Shown here: piece after piece, positions 39,281-48,671 of the stretch
How the letters are laid out: each line of letters starts with the position of its first letter
Numbering within the stretch: position 1 is the stretch's first letter
Source: Burkholderiales bacterium
GTDB lineage: Bacteria; Pseudomonadota; Gammaproteobacteria; Burkholderiales; Burkholderiaceae_C
Direction of reading: 5' to 3'
Assembly (NCBI GenBank): GCA_947452135.1
Contig: CANGBT010000001.1
Span: 1 to 64,000 of the forward strand
DNA: 64,000 bases
The notes under the pieces: generated by a model
What the model was told of the DNA's origin: nothing
The model's database searches: none
What the model saw: the letters and a program-made list of their open reading frames with translations, nothing else
Program-made: the position numbers and the translations under genes

Positions 39281-39703
39281 ATGGAATGCGTGGTCAATTG
39301 GGTTGCCGCTTCGGGCATGAGCTTCGTGGCCGAAACGGGCAGCGGGCACATGATCGTGATGGATGGAGCCGTTGAGGGTGGTGGGCGTAATTTGGCGCCG
39401 CGGCCAATGGAAACTGTGTTGGCCGGCACGGCCGGCTGCACTGCCTACGACGTGGTGTTGATACTGCAGCGTGGGAGGCACCGGGTAACAGGTTGCCGGG
39501 TGAAGGTGACGTCCGAGCGGGCCGCTACCGATCCGAAGGTGTTTACGAAGATCAACATGCACTTCACGGTCACCGGCCACGAAATTCCGTCGTCGGCAGT
39601 TGAGCGCGCGATACAGATGTCGCACGAAAAGTACTGTTCGGCCAGCATCATGCTCGGCAAGACGGCCGACATCACGACGAGCTTCGAAATCGCCACGGGT
39701 TGA
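39281..39703 (+). CDS. OsmC family protein
   Basis: 'MECVVNWVAASGMSFVAETGSGHMIVMDG...APRPMETVLAGTAGCTAYDVVLILQRGRHRVTGCRVKV', 'SHEKYCSASIML'. Confidence 0.9.
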   Translation: MECVVNWVAASGMSFVAETGSGHMIVMDGAVEGGGRNLAPRPMETVLAGTAGCTAYDVVLILQRGRHRVTGCRVKVTSERAATDPKVFTKINMHFTVTGHEIPSSAVERAIQMSHEKYCSASIMLGKTADITTSFEIATG

Positions 39704-39740
39704 TGTCAAGCCAGCGGCCAGCATGGCCGCCTCTCTGCGA

Positions 39741-40406
39741 CTACAGGTGGTGTGCCGTGCGCGTCATCAGCGTGGCAGCTGCGCGCATGCCCCAGCGCAC
39801 CGGCGCAGGCAGTTCTGTGGCGCCGGCTGCGCGCGCCTGCTCAGCATGGCGCGCTTCATCGCTTTTCATTTGCTGAACGATCGCTCGAGAGCGTCGGTCC
39901 GATTCGGGCAGTCGCTCCAGATGCTCATCGAGGTGTTGTTCAACTTGTCGTTCCGTCTCGACGACGAAGCCCAGGCTTGTCGCGTCGCCGCTGATTCCAG
40001 CCAGCCAGCCCAGCGCGAATGAGCCCAGGTACCAAACTGGGTTGAGGAGGCTAGGCCGCGCCCCAAGTTCCTTCAGGCGCATCTGAGTCCACGCCAGATG
40101 GTCGGTCTCATCACGCGCCGCAGACTGCAGTTTCTGGCTCAGACCGGCATCCTTTGTGGCCATGGACTGGCCCAGGTACAGCGCCTGTGCGCACACCTCC
40201 CCTACGTGGTTGACCCGCATCAGCGAGCCCGACAGTGCTTTTTCGGTGGCAGAGAGCGCGGCGTCATCTGCATTGCACTCTAAATGCGTTTGTGCATCGG
40301 AGGTCAATGCCGTAGTGGGCGGCCTTGGTGTTGGGCGAGATGAAGTCGCAACGCCCGATAGGGTGCGCAGGGCGTTGTCGGCAGCGGTGATCAGTGGCTC
40401 GAGCAT
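39741..40406 (-). CDS. coq7: 2-polyprenyl-3-methyl-6-methoxy-1,4-benzoquinol hydroxylase
   Basis: 'MRVNHVGEVCAQALYLGQSM', 'ARDETDHLAWTQMRLKELGARPSLLNPVWYLGSFALGWLAG', 'DEARHAEQARAAGA'. Confidence 0.94.
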   Translation of the reverse strand: MLEPLITAADNALRTLSGVATSSRPTPRPPTTALTSDAQTHLECNADDAALSATEKALSGSLMRVNHVGEVCAQALYLGQSMATKDAGLSQKLQSAARDETDHLAWTQMRLKELGARPSLLNPVWYLGSFALGWLAGISGDATSLGFVVETERQVEQHLDEHLERLPESDRRSRAIVQQMKSDEARHAEQARAAGATELPAPVRWGMRAAATLMTRTAHHL

Positions 40407-40744
40407 GGAAACTTGGCTTTTGAAGGGCGCGCGTGGAACGACGCATTTGATGTGGACCGGGCAGTCGAAATAGGATGTCACGAATTTGAAGCGCCGCAAA
40501 CGTAAGATCGATTTCGAGCGATTGCTCTGTTTTGTGTCACGCCTGCCGGCCGGAAATCTACTTCGGCAGCTTGTGGTGCCCGGGCAACACAGGGGGGCGA
40601 TGCCTCGGTTTTTTTTGCCGGGTGTCGTCCGTGCTGAAGGAATTTCCCGGGCTTATGACTACCATTCGGCATCTTGGTGATTGGCGGCGATGGATCGCTC
40701 CAGTTTCAGTTGCGTTTCAATAGACAGTTCAGGAGATTTTCTAA

Positions 40745-41989
40745 ATGAAGAAATCAGTCGTCGCCCTTGCAGTCCTGGGTGCTTTCACCTCTGCTGCGTT
40801 TGCACAATCCTCCGTCACCTTGTACGGCCGCATTGACCAAAACGTGACCTACCAAAACCCTGGCAACTTCGTCGCCATGAAGAACGGTGCCGACAAGGGT
40901 AAGTCGGCCATGAAGATCAACGACGGTAGCGTCAACGGCATGGGCTCGTCGCGCATCGGCATGAAGGGCACCGAAGATCTGGGCAGCGGCCTGAAGGCGT
41001 ACTTCGTGCTCGAGGCGCAAGTCACCGCCGACACCGGCGATGCGGGCAGTCGCGCCACGCAGACTTCGTCCACCAGTTTCTTCAACCGTGAGGCTTACGT
41101 GGGCTTGGGCTCGACGTCTTACGGCGATGTGCGTTTGGGCCGCTTGGAGACCATCTCCCGCGAAACCGACCGTCGTGTCAACGACGCCAGCGGCGAAAAT
41201 GAGCTGAACATCGCTGAGGCGGTTGACAACTACTATGACGGCACGGGGCCCAATAACGGCACGGAACACAAGCAGGTTCGCCCGCTGTTCCAAAATTTCG
41301 GTACGCGTATCGACAACGCGATTTCGTATCGCTCGCCGAGCATTGGTGGTCTGCAGGGTGTTGTCACGATTGGCCTGAGCGAGAACTACAAGTCTGGGAC
41401 TGCGGGAGTGCCTGTTTCAGGTGATACCCATGGCCTTGAGTACCGCGGCCTTGGAGCGATCTACAACCTTGGTCCTTTCAACGCGGCTGTGAGCTATGAA
41501 GAGGTGGCTTCCAACAAGGTCCGTGGCGGTAGTTTTGACAACACGGTCACTGTGGGCGCCAATTACGACTTCGGTATGGCGGTCTTGTATCTCGCGTACC
41601 AAAACTCGACCGATATTTCCCGGGATGCGCTCTCTGGATCGAATAGCCTGAGCTTTGCTGGAGCCCCCCTGGTCAATCCGGATGACAGCAAGGGCGTTGA
41701 CCACGAGGCGTTCAACGTGGGCGTGAAGGTTCCTGTCGGTAACTTTACCTTCAAGGTGCAGTACACCGAGTCCAACATCAGCGGTCTGCGCACATCGGGT
41801 GGTACTGCTGCAGAAAATTATGCGGTCAGGGGTGGTCAGCTGAAGCAGTACAAGTACGGTGGCATCGTCAGCTACGCGTTCTCGAAGCGCACTTCGGTCT
41901 ACGCGGTGGCCAGCGCTCGCGGAGGCGACGGCGATCAGTACTTCCAGCGCAAGAACGAGTACGCGATCGGTATCGGCCACAACTTCTGA
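40745..41989 (+). CDS. Gram-negative porin
   Basis: 'MKKSVVALAVLGAFTSAAFAQSSVTLYGRIDQNVTYQN', 'SSRIGMKGTEDLGSGLKAYFVLEAQV', C-term 'YAIGIGHNF'. Confidence 0.95.
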   Translation: MKKSVVALAVLGAFTSAAFAQSSVTLYGRIDQNVTYQNPGNFVAMKNGADKGKSAMKINDGSVNGMGSSRIGMKGTEDLGSGLKAYFVLEAQVTADTGDAGSRATQTSSTSFFNREAYVGLGSTSYGDVRLGRLETISRETDRRVNDASGENELNIAEAVDNYYDGTGPNNGTEHKQVRPLFQNFGTRIDNAISYRSPSIGGLQGVVTIGLSENYKSGTAGVPVSGDTHGLEYRGLGAIYNLGPFNAAVSYEEVASNKVRGGSFDNTVTVGANYDFGMAVLYLAYQNSTDISRDALSGSNSLSFAGAPLVNPDDSKGVDHEAFNVGVKVPVGNFTFKVQYTESNISGLRTSGGTAAENYAVRGGQLKQYKYGGIVSYAFSKRTSVYAVASARGGDGDQYFQRKNEYAIGIGHNF

Positions 41990-41993
41990 TCGA

Positions 41994-42758
41994 TTGCGAC
42001 TCGTCGCTCGTCTGTCAGGAACGACAAGCCGCCTTCGGGCGGCTTGTTTCGTTGTGGCGTCTGCCTTTGCGCTGACGCTGGGTGCTTGCAGTTCGACGTC
42101 TGAAATGGGCGATGGTCTGCAACTCGACGGCTCAGGCGACGTGTGGCGGCTTTTTGAATTCCCGTTCAAGCGGGCGACTCACTACGCGCCCGTCAACCTC
42201 GGTGGCCGGCGGGTCATCCAGGCCGACGCCGACAACTCGGTCAGCCTGTACCGGCGAATGGTGCGGATCGAGCCATCCGAGTTGGGCCGAGTCTCTTTTT
42301 CATGGATGGTCCCCGGGCTCATCCCGGGAGCGGATCTGAGCAGGCAAGACACCGAAGACGCGCCGGTGCGCCTGGTGCTGGGTTTCGACGGCGATCTGGG
42401 ACGACTGCCGGGCAAGGATCGTCTGCTGTTCGACCTGATCGAGGGCATCGTCGGTGAGCCGCCGCCTTACGCCACCTTGATGTACGTGTGGGACAACCGC
42501 GCCGCCGTTGGCTCGGTGATCGTGGCTGCTCGTACAGGCCGCATCCGCAAGGTCGTTGTCGACTCCGGCCCCACGCAAACGTCGGTCTGGCGGTTTCATG
42601 AGCGCGATATCGCCAACGACTTCAGGATGGCGTTCGGTGAAGAACCCGGCGCTCTGACCTCTATCGCGCTGATGACCGACAGTGACAACACGCGAACCAA
42701 GGTTCGTGCCTATTACGGCGAGGTCAGCCTGCTTGAACGATCTGGCGTGAAGCCGTAA
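41994..42758 (+). CDS. DUF3047-like lipoprotein (TTG start proposed)
   Basis: Signal/lipobox 'LRLVARLSGTTSRLRAACFVVASAFALTLGACSS'; 'RVSFSWMVPGL...DAPVRLVLGFDGD...PPYATLMYVWDN'. Confidence 0.7.
   Translation: MRLVARLSGTTSRLRAACFVVASAFALTLGACSSTSEMGDGLQLDGSGDVWRLFEFPFKRATHYAPVNLGGRRVIQADADNSVSLYRRMVRIEPSELGRVSFSWMVPGLIPGADLSRQDTEDAPVRLVLGFDGDLGRLPGKDRLLFDLIEGIVGEPPPYATLMYVWDNRAAVGSVIVAARTGRIRKVVVDSGPTQTSVWRFHERDIANDFRMAFGEEPGALTSIALMTDSDNTRTKVRAYYGEVSLLERSGVKP
42024..42047 (+). terminator. Terminator-like hairpin after the porin stop, inside the putative lipoprotein signal-peptide coding region
   Basis: ACAAGCCGCC-TTCG-GGCGGCTTGT, UUCG tetraloop, weak T-rich tail (TTGTTTCGTTG spans the 3' stem end). 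Confidence 0.6.
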
Positions 42759-42833
42759 CCGGCCAGCGCTGCCGCCGGCAGCGGTTGCGTCGAGAATCGA
42801 AGCTCGTCCATCCCTGCGTCCCTGCGCACCCCG

Positions 42834-43823
42834 ATGCCCCTGCTGGCTTTCATCTGTCGACGCTTGGCTCAGGCCGTGCTGGTGATGCTGGCCGTGAGCT
42901 TGCTGTCGTTCTTGCTGTTCCAGTTTGTGGGCGACCCGGTGACGAACTTGCTCGGCCAGGAAGCCACGCCGCAGCAGCGCATCGAGTTGCGCCACGAACT
43001 TGGCCTGGACCAGGGATCCGTCACACAGTTCTCGCGCTTCGCGGCTCACGCCTTACATGGCGAATTTGGCATCAGCTTTCGTCAGGGGCGAGCGGTGTCG
43101 ACGTTGATCGCCGAGCGATTGCCCGCCACGCTCGAGCTGTCGCTGGTGGCCGCGGTGATGGCCGTGGCGCTGGGCATTCCGCTGGGTGTCTACGCCGCGC
43201 TGCGCCGTGGTCGATGGGAAGCACAGCTGTTGATGGCGGTGTCGTTGATCGGCGTGTCGTTGCCCACGTTTCTGATCGGCATCTTGCTGATTGCGGTGTT
43301 CTCGGTCGCGCTGAACTGGCTGCCTAGCTTCGGTCGTGGCGAGTTGGTGAAACTGGGTTCCTGGAGCACCGGCTTGCTGACAGTCGACGGTTGGCGGCAC
43401 ATGGTGTTGCCGGCGATCACGCTGGCGGTGTTTCAGCTCACGCTGATCTTGCGACTGGTGCGGTCTGAGCTGCTCGAGGTGCTGCGCACCGACTACATCC
43501 GGTTTGCGCGGGCGCGCGGCCTCACGAATCGCTCGGTCTACTTCGGCCACGCATTGAAGAACACGCTGGTGCCGGTCATCACCATCACGGGGCTGCAACT
43601 GGGTTCGCTGATTGCGTTTGCCATCATCACCGAGACGGTGTTTCAGTGGCCGGGCATGGGTGCGCTGTTCATTCAGGCAGTGCAGTTTGCCGACGTTCCG
43701 GTGATGGCGGCCTACCTGTGCTTGATTTCTCTGATCTTCGTGGTCATCAACCTGTTGGTCGACTTGCTCTACTTTGCCGTTGATCCGCGATTGCGCATCG
43801 AGCGCTCGGGCGGCGCTGCATGA
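42834..43823 (+). CDS. ABC transporter permease, DppB/OppB-like
   Basis: '[31 protein letters not shown]...[12 protein letters not shown]', '[24 protein letters not shown]'. Confidence 0.92.
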   Translation: MPLLAFICRRLAQAVLVMLAVSLLSFLLFQFVGDPVTNLLGQEATPQQRIELRHELGLDQGSVTQFSRFAAHALHGEFGISFRQGRAVSTLIAERLPATLELSLVAAVMAVALGIPLGVYAALRRGRWEAQLLMAVSLIGVSLPTFLIGILLIAVFSVALNWLPSFGRGELVKLGSWSTGLLTVDGWRHMVLPAITLAVFQLTLILRLVRSELLEVLRTDYIRFARARGLTNRSVYFGHALKNTLVPVITITGLQLGSLIAFAIITETVFQWPGMGALFIQAVQFADVPVMAAYLCLISLIFVVINLLVDLLYFAVDPRLRIERSGGAA

Positions 43824-44740
43824 GCATGAGCCGCGCGGCGCTTCGCAGATTCTTCGACGGCGAGTTGTGGCATCGCTTCACGCACTCGCCGGTGGCGATC
43901 GTCGCCGCGGTGGTCGCGCTGGTGTGTGTGGCCGCCGCCGTATTCGCCAACATGCTGGCACCGCATCACCCCCTCGATCTGGCCACGCTGGAACTGGCCG
44001 ATGCGCTGCTGCCGCCGGCGTGGTTGCCCGAGGGTCGCGCCACCTATTGGCTGGGCACGGACGATCAGGGGCGCGACATCCTGTCGGCGCTGATGTACGG
44101 CTTGCGCATCTCGCTGTTCGTGGGACTGGCGTCGGTGGTGGTGTCGACGGCCCTGGGCGTGGCGCTGGGCCTGCTGGCGGGTTTTGTCGGCGGCGTGACT
44201 GATGCTTTCATCATGCGCGTGTGCGACGTGATGTTGTCGTTTCCGGCGATTCTGGTGGCGCTGCTGATCGACGGCCTGGGTCGTGCGCTGTTTCCCGGCT
44301 CGCACGAGGCGCTGGCCTACGCGGTGCTCGTCATCGCGATCTCGCTGACCGGCTGGGTGCCCTATGCCCGCACGGTGCGCAGCAGCACGATGGTCGAGCG
44401 CCAGAAGGAGTACGTGCAAGCGGCGCGTGTCATCGGCGTGGCGCCGCTGCGCATCATGCGTCGCCACGTGCTGCCCAACGTGATGGGCCCGGTGATGGTT
44501 CTGGCGACCTTGCAGGTGGCGTCGGCGATCCTGATCGAGGCAACCTTGTCGTTTCTGGGCGTGGGCGTGCCGCCCACGTCGCCGTCGCTGGGCACGTTGA
44601 TCCGCACGGGCAATGATTTTTTGCTCTCTGGCGAGTGGTGGATCACGCTGTTTCCGGGGTTGCTGCTGGTGGCCGTGGCGCTCAGCGTCAACCTGCTCGG
44701 TGATTGGCTTCGTGACGCCTTGAACCCCAGGCTGCGTTGA
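43820..44740 (+). CDS. ABC transporter permease, DppC/OppC-like
   Basis: 'HHPLDL...[28 protein letters not shown]', '[28 protein letters not shown]'. Confidence 0.92.
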   Translation: MSMSRAALRRFFDGELWHRFTHSPVAIVAAVVALVCVAAAVFANMLAPHHPLDLATLELADALLPPAWLPEGRATYWLGTDDQGRDILSALMYGLRISLFVGLASVVVSTALGVALGLLAGFVGGVTDAFIMRVCDVMLSFPAILVALLIDGLGRALFPGSHEALAYAVLVIAISLTGWVPYARTVRSSTMVERQKEYVQAARVIGVAPLRIMRRHVLPNVMGPVMVLATLQVASAILIEATLSFLGVGVPPTSPSLGTLIRTGNDFLLSGEWWITLFPGLLLVAVALSVNLLGDWLRDALNPRLR

Positions 44741-44741
44741 G

Positions 44742-45716
44742 ATGACCGCGCTGCTTGAAGTCAAGCGCCTGTGCGTCGAGTTCCAGACGCGCCAGGGCCG
44801 CGTGCGTGCGCTCGAGGACGTGTCTTTCAGCCTCGCACCGGGCGAAATCCTCGGTCTGGTGGGCGAATCGGGTGCGGGCAAGTCGCTGACCGGCGCGGCG
44901 ATCGTCGGCCTGCTCGAGCCGCCCGCGCGCCTTTGTGGCGGCAGCATCGTGTTCGACGGCCAGCGCATCGACCAGCTGCCCGACGCTTCCCTGCGGCGCC
45001 TGCGCGGCCGACACATTGGCTCGATCTTTCAAGATCCGCTGACTGCGCTGAACCCGCTGTACACGGTGGGCGCGCAGCTTGTCGAGACCATCCGCACGCA
45101 CCTGCCAATGAATGAGGCCGATGCCAGCGCCCGCGCGATTCAACTGCTCGAAGAGACTGGCATTCAAGGTGCTGCTGCGCGGCTGGGTCAGTACCCGCAT
45201 CAGTTTTCGGGCGGCATGCGCCAGCGCGTGGTGATTGCGCTGGCGCTGGCCGCCGAGCCGCGGCTGCTGATCGCCGACGAGCCGACCACCGCGCTCGATG
45301 TGTCGGTGCAAGCACAGGTGATTTCGCTGCTCAGGCGGCTTGGCCGGCAACGCAGTCTGGCTGTGCTGCTGGTCACCCACGATATGGGCGTGATCGCCGA
45401 GGCTTGCGACCGTGTGGCGGTGATGTATGCCGGACGCATCGTCGAGATCGGCCCGGTGCGCGACGTGATCCATGCTCCTGCGCATCCCTATACCGCCGGC
45501 CTGATGGGTTCGATTCCATCGATGACTGGCGACTGTGAGCGCCTGCTGCAGATCGACGGTGCGATGCCGCGCCTGGGAGCGACACCCGCGGGCTGCGCGT
45601 TCCATCCTCGTTGTTCGAGCGTGATGGCGCGCTGCCGAACCGAGCGGCCCGAGTTGCTTGCGGCAGGCGCGAGCCGTGCGGCTTGCTGGCTGCATGACGG
45701 GGAGGCCTTCCGGTGA
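44742..45716 (+). CDS. Peptide/nickel-type ABC transporter ATP-binding protein, DppD-like
   Basis: Walker A '[11 protein letters not shown]', '[33 protein letters not shown]'. Confidence 0.93.
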   Translation: MTALLEVKRLCVEFQTRQGRVRALEDVSFSLAPGEILGLVGESGAGKSLTGAAIVGLLEPPARLCGGSIVFDGQRIDQLPDASLRRLRGRHIGSIFQDPLTALNPLYTVGAQLVETIRTHLPMNEADASARAIQLLEETGIQGAAARLGQYPHQFSGGMRQRVVIALALAAEPRLLIADEPTTALDVSVQAQVISLLRRLGRQRSLAVLLVTHDMGVIAEACDRVAVMYAGRIVEIGPVRDVIHAPAHPYTAGLMGSIPSMTGDCERLLQIDGAMPRLGATPAGCAFHPRCSSVMARCRTERPELLAAGASRAACWLHDGEAFR

Positions 45717-46741
45717 CGGCGTTGCCAATGCCCGACGGCACGGCACTGGCGGCGCCGCTGGTCGAGGTGCGCGATCTTGCCAAGTCCTTCGAGGTGTCAT
45801 CGCCCTGGCTGGAGCGGGTACTGGCGCGCGAGCCGCGCCGCTTCATTCGCGCCGTGGATGGCGTGACCTTCGACATCGAACGCGGACAGACGCTGGCGCT
45901 GGTCGGCGAGTCGGGCTGCGGCAAGAGCACGGTGGCTCGCTTGCTCGTCGGGCTTCACCAGCCGGATGCGGGCAGCATTCGATTCGATGGTGTCGACTTG
46001 CCGCAGGCCTTGAAATCGCCACGAGCGGATGCGCTGCGGCGGCGCTTGCAGATGATCTTTCAGGACCCCTACGCCAGCCTCAACCCACGCTGGACGGTGG
46101 CTGACATCGTGGGCGAGCCGCTGCTCGAGCACCGCCTCATCGCCCATCGCTCGGAACTGGACGAGCGCGTTGGCGCGCTGTTGAGTTCGGTTGGTTTGTC
46201 AGCCGACGATGCGGGCAAGTTGCCGCACCAGTTTTCGGGCGGGCAGCGCCAGCGCATTTCGATCGCGCGGGCGCTGGCGACGAACCCCGAGTTTTTGGTG
46301 TGCGATGAGCCGACCTCTGCGCTTGATGTGTCGGTGCAGGCGCAGGTGCTCAATCTCATGGGCGACTTGCAGCGCCGCCATGGACTGACGTTTGTCTTCA
46401 TCTCGCACAACCTCGCGGTGGTGCGCCATGTCAGCGACCGGGTGGGCGTGATGTACCTCGGGCGCATCGTCGAACTGGCTGACCGCAGCACGCTGTTTGC
46501 GCGACCGGTGCACCCGTACACGCGGATGCTGCTCGATGCGATCCCCGATCTGGCGATGAGCGGCCGCGTGCGCCAGCCGACATCAGGCGAAGTGCCGAAC
46601 CCCATGCAACCGCCCGCGGGCTGCGGATTTCACCCGCGCTGCCCGAACGCCAATGAGCGCTGCCGCGTCGAGCGGCCGATGCTCTTGCCCTTCGAGGGCG
46701 CGATCGTCGCTTGTCATGCGGCGGAAGAAGGGCGCTTGTGA
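45713..46741 (+). CDS. Peptide/nickel-type ABC transporter ATP-binding protein, DppF-like
   Basis: Walker A '[14 protein letters not shown]', '[33 protein letters not shown]'. Confidence 0.93.
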   Translation: MTALPMPDGTALAAPLVEVRDLAKSFEVSSPWLERVLAREPRRFIRAVDGVTFDIERGQTLALVGESGCGKSTVARLLVGLHQPDAGSIRFDGVDLPQALKSPRADALRRRLQMIFQDPYASLNPRWTVADIVGEPLLEHRLIAHRSELDERVGALLSSVGLSADDAGKLPHQFSGGQRQRISIARALATNPEFLVCDEPTSALDVSVQAQVLNLMGDLQRRHGLTFVFISHNLAVVRHVSDRVGVMYLGRIVELADRSTLFARPVHPYTRMLLDAIPDLAMSGRVRQPTSGEVPNPMQPPAGCGFHPRCPNANERCRVERPMLLPFEGAIVACHAAEEGRL

Positions 46742-46753
46742 GCGCCGCCGCGT

Positions 46754-48043
46754 TCAGCCTTGAGCGGGCAGCAAGTGCTCGTGGCGAAACAAGTCAGCGG
46801 GCGTTTCGCGCTCGCGAATCAGCCAGACTTGATCGCCCGAGACCATGACCTCGGCGGCGCGACCGCGGGTGTTGTAGTTGCTGGCCATGCTCATGCCGTA
46901 GGCACCCGCCGACAACACCGCCAGGTGATCGCCGGGCCGCACGGCCAGCGTGCGGTCACGCCCCAGCCAGTCGCCTGATTCGCACACCGGGCCGACCACG
47001 TCGCACACCACGGGCGGATCGGCGCGCAGCCGGCACGGCACGATGCCCATCCAGGCCTCGTACATCGCCGGGCGCATCAGGTCGTTCATGGCGGCATCGA
47101 CGATGCAGAAGTTCTTGCCGTCGGCGTCGTGCGCCGGCTTGAGGTACAGGACCTCGGTGACCAGCACCCCGGCGTTGCCCACCAGCGAGCGTCCCGGCTC
47201 GAACATCAACCGGCGGTGGCTGTGGCCACGCGCATCGATGCGCTGCAAAAGCGCGCCGATCAGGTCGGCAGCCGACGGCGGCTGCTCGTCGGTGTAGGTG
47301 ATGCCCAGGCCGCCGCCGAGGTCGAGGTGGTGCAAGCGTGCGCCGCTGGCTTCAACCGCCTCGACCAGATCGAGCACCCGGTCGACGGCATCGAGGTAGG
47401 GCGCGATGTCGGTGATCTGTGAGCCGATGTGGCAGTCGATGCCTACCACCTCGAGCCCCGGCAACGAGGCTGCGTGGGCGTACACCGCCACCGCCCGCTC
47501 GTGCCCGATGCCGAACTTGTTGCCCTTCAGTCCGGTGGAGATGTACGGGTGTGTCTTCGGGTCGACGTCGGGGTTCACTCGCAAACTGATGCGCGCGGTG
47601 TGGCCCGACTGGACGGCCACCGACGACAGCGCGTCGAGCTCGGCCTCGCTCTCGACGTTGAAACACATCACGCCGGCGGCCAGTGCCTGTCGCATTTCAG
47701 CGCGCGTCTTGCCCACGCCGGAGAACACCACCTTAGAGGGTTCTGCTCCGGCGGCCAGCACGCGCTCAAGCTCGCCTGCGGACACGATGTCAAAGCCGCA
47801 TCCGGCCTGCGCGAAGGTTTGAAGCACAGCCAGACTGGAGTTGGCTTTCACCGCGTAGCAAATCAGGTGGTCCCGGCTGGCCAGCGCCTGCTGATAAGCA
47901 GACAGTGCCGCCAGCATGGCCGTGCGCGAGTAAGCGTAAAGCGGCGTGCCGAAGCGAGCCGCCAAGTCTGAAACGTCGCAGTCGTCAAGCGTGAGGGAGT
48001 CGGCGCGATAGGCGACGTGTGGCGCGCCGGGAAGTGTCGTCAC
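46754..48043 (-). CDS. lysA: Diaminopimelate decarboxylase
   Basis: 'YAVKANSSLAVLQTFAQAGCGFDIVSAGELERVLAAG', 'GCHIGSQ'-type 'DCHIGSQITDIAPYLDAV', 'CESGDWLGRDR'. Confidence 0.95.
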   Translation of the reverse strand: MTTLPGAPHVAYRADSLTLDDCDVSDLAARFGTPLYAYSRTAMLAALSAYQQALASRDHLICYAVKANSSLAVLQTFAQAGCGFDIVSAGELERVLAAGAEPSKVVFSGVGKTRAEMRQALAAGVMCFNVESEAELDALSSVAVQSGHTARISLRVNPDVDPKTHPYISTGLKGNKFGIGHERAVAVYAHAASLPGLEVVGIDCHIGSQITDIAPYLDAVDRVLDLVEAVEASGARLHHLDLGGGLGITYTDEQPPSAADLIGALLQRIDARGHSHRRLMFEPGRSLVGNAGVLVTEVLYLKPAHDADGKNFCIVDAAMNDLMRPAMYEAWMGIVPCRLRADPPVVCDVVGPVCESGDWLGRDRTLAVRPGDHLAVLSAGAYGMSMASNYNTRGRAAEVMVSGDQVWLIRERETPADLFRHEHLLPAQG

Positions 48044-48261
48044 GGCGCCGTGCCCCAGCCCTTCGTGGGGCTGGCAGGACCTGATGCTGCCGATGTCGCC
48101 ATTGGTGCCACAGGCTCATCGGCGGACGTTCTGGCTTGGCCCGGAAGAAACAGTGCGCCCTTTTGACCGCACCCTGAAACCACGCAAGCGCAGGCGATCA
48201 AGGTGACCACACAAAGCGGCCGAAAGGAGGTGGCGACTAAACTTTGAAGGCGTTTTTGCAT
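48040..48261 (-). CDS. lptM: Small lipoprotein, LptM/YifL-like
   Basis: 'MQKRLQSLVATSFRPLCVVTLIACACVVSGCGQKGALFLPG' with lipobox VSGCGQKGPL-type motif, between cyaY and lysA. Confidence 0.8.
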   Translation of the reverse strand: MQKRLQSLVATSFRPLCVVTLIACACVVSGCGQKGALFLPGQARTSADEPVAPMATSAASGPASPTKGWGTAP

Positions 48262-48280
48262 CTGCGGAATTCTACTGACC

Positions 48281-48631
48281 ATGCCCGATCCAGCCCCCCC
48301 CACGCCGCTGACAGACAGCGAATTCCGCGCCACGGCCAGCGCGGTGTTGTCGGGTATCGAGGCGAGCATTGACCGATGGCTGCAAGACGATGTGATCGAC
48401 ATCGATGCGAGCCGCACCGGGGGCATGCTGGAACTTGATTTCCCGGACCGCAGCAAGATCGTTATCAATATGCAGCCGCCGTTGCATGAACTGTGGCTGG
48501 CCGCCCGCAGCGGGGGCTTTCACTTCAAGTTGGTCAGCGGCCGGTGGGTCGACACGCGCAGCGGTGCCGATTTCCAGTCGGTGCTCTCGACTTGCGCCAG
48601 CGAGCAGGCCGGCGTGACTCTGCAGTTTTGA
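48281..48631 (+). CDS. cyaY: Iron donor protein CyaY (frataxin)
   Basis: 'LTDSEFRATASAVLSGIEASIDRW...GMLELDFPDRSKIVINMQPPLHELWLAARSGGFHFK'. Confidence 0.93.
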   Translation: MPDPAPPTPLTDSEFRATASAVLSGIEASIDRWLQDDVIDIDASRTGGMLELDFPDRSKIVINMQPPLHELWLAARSGGFHFKLVSGRWVDTRSGADFQSVLSTCASEQAGVTLQF

Positions 48632-48671
48632 GGCTGCTGCCGCAGCCCTTGGCCACTGCTTGGCGCTGCGC

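Noticed and set aside
48040-48631. lysA-lptM-cyaY arrangement as novel
   Set aside because: This neighbourhood is, to my knowledge, a common conserved proteobacterial synteny, so it is not reported as unusual.
48632-48671. Hairpin GGCTGC-TGCC-GCAGCC between convergent cyaY and mrcA
   Set aside because: No T-tract on either strand and short stem; insufficient for a terminator call.
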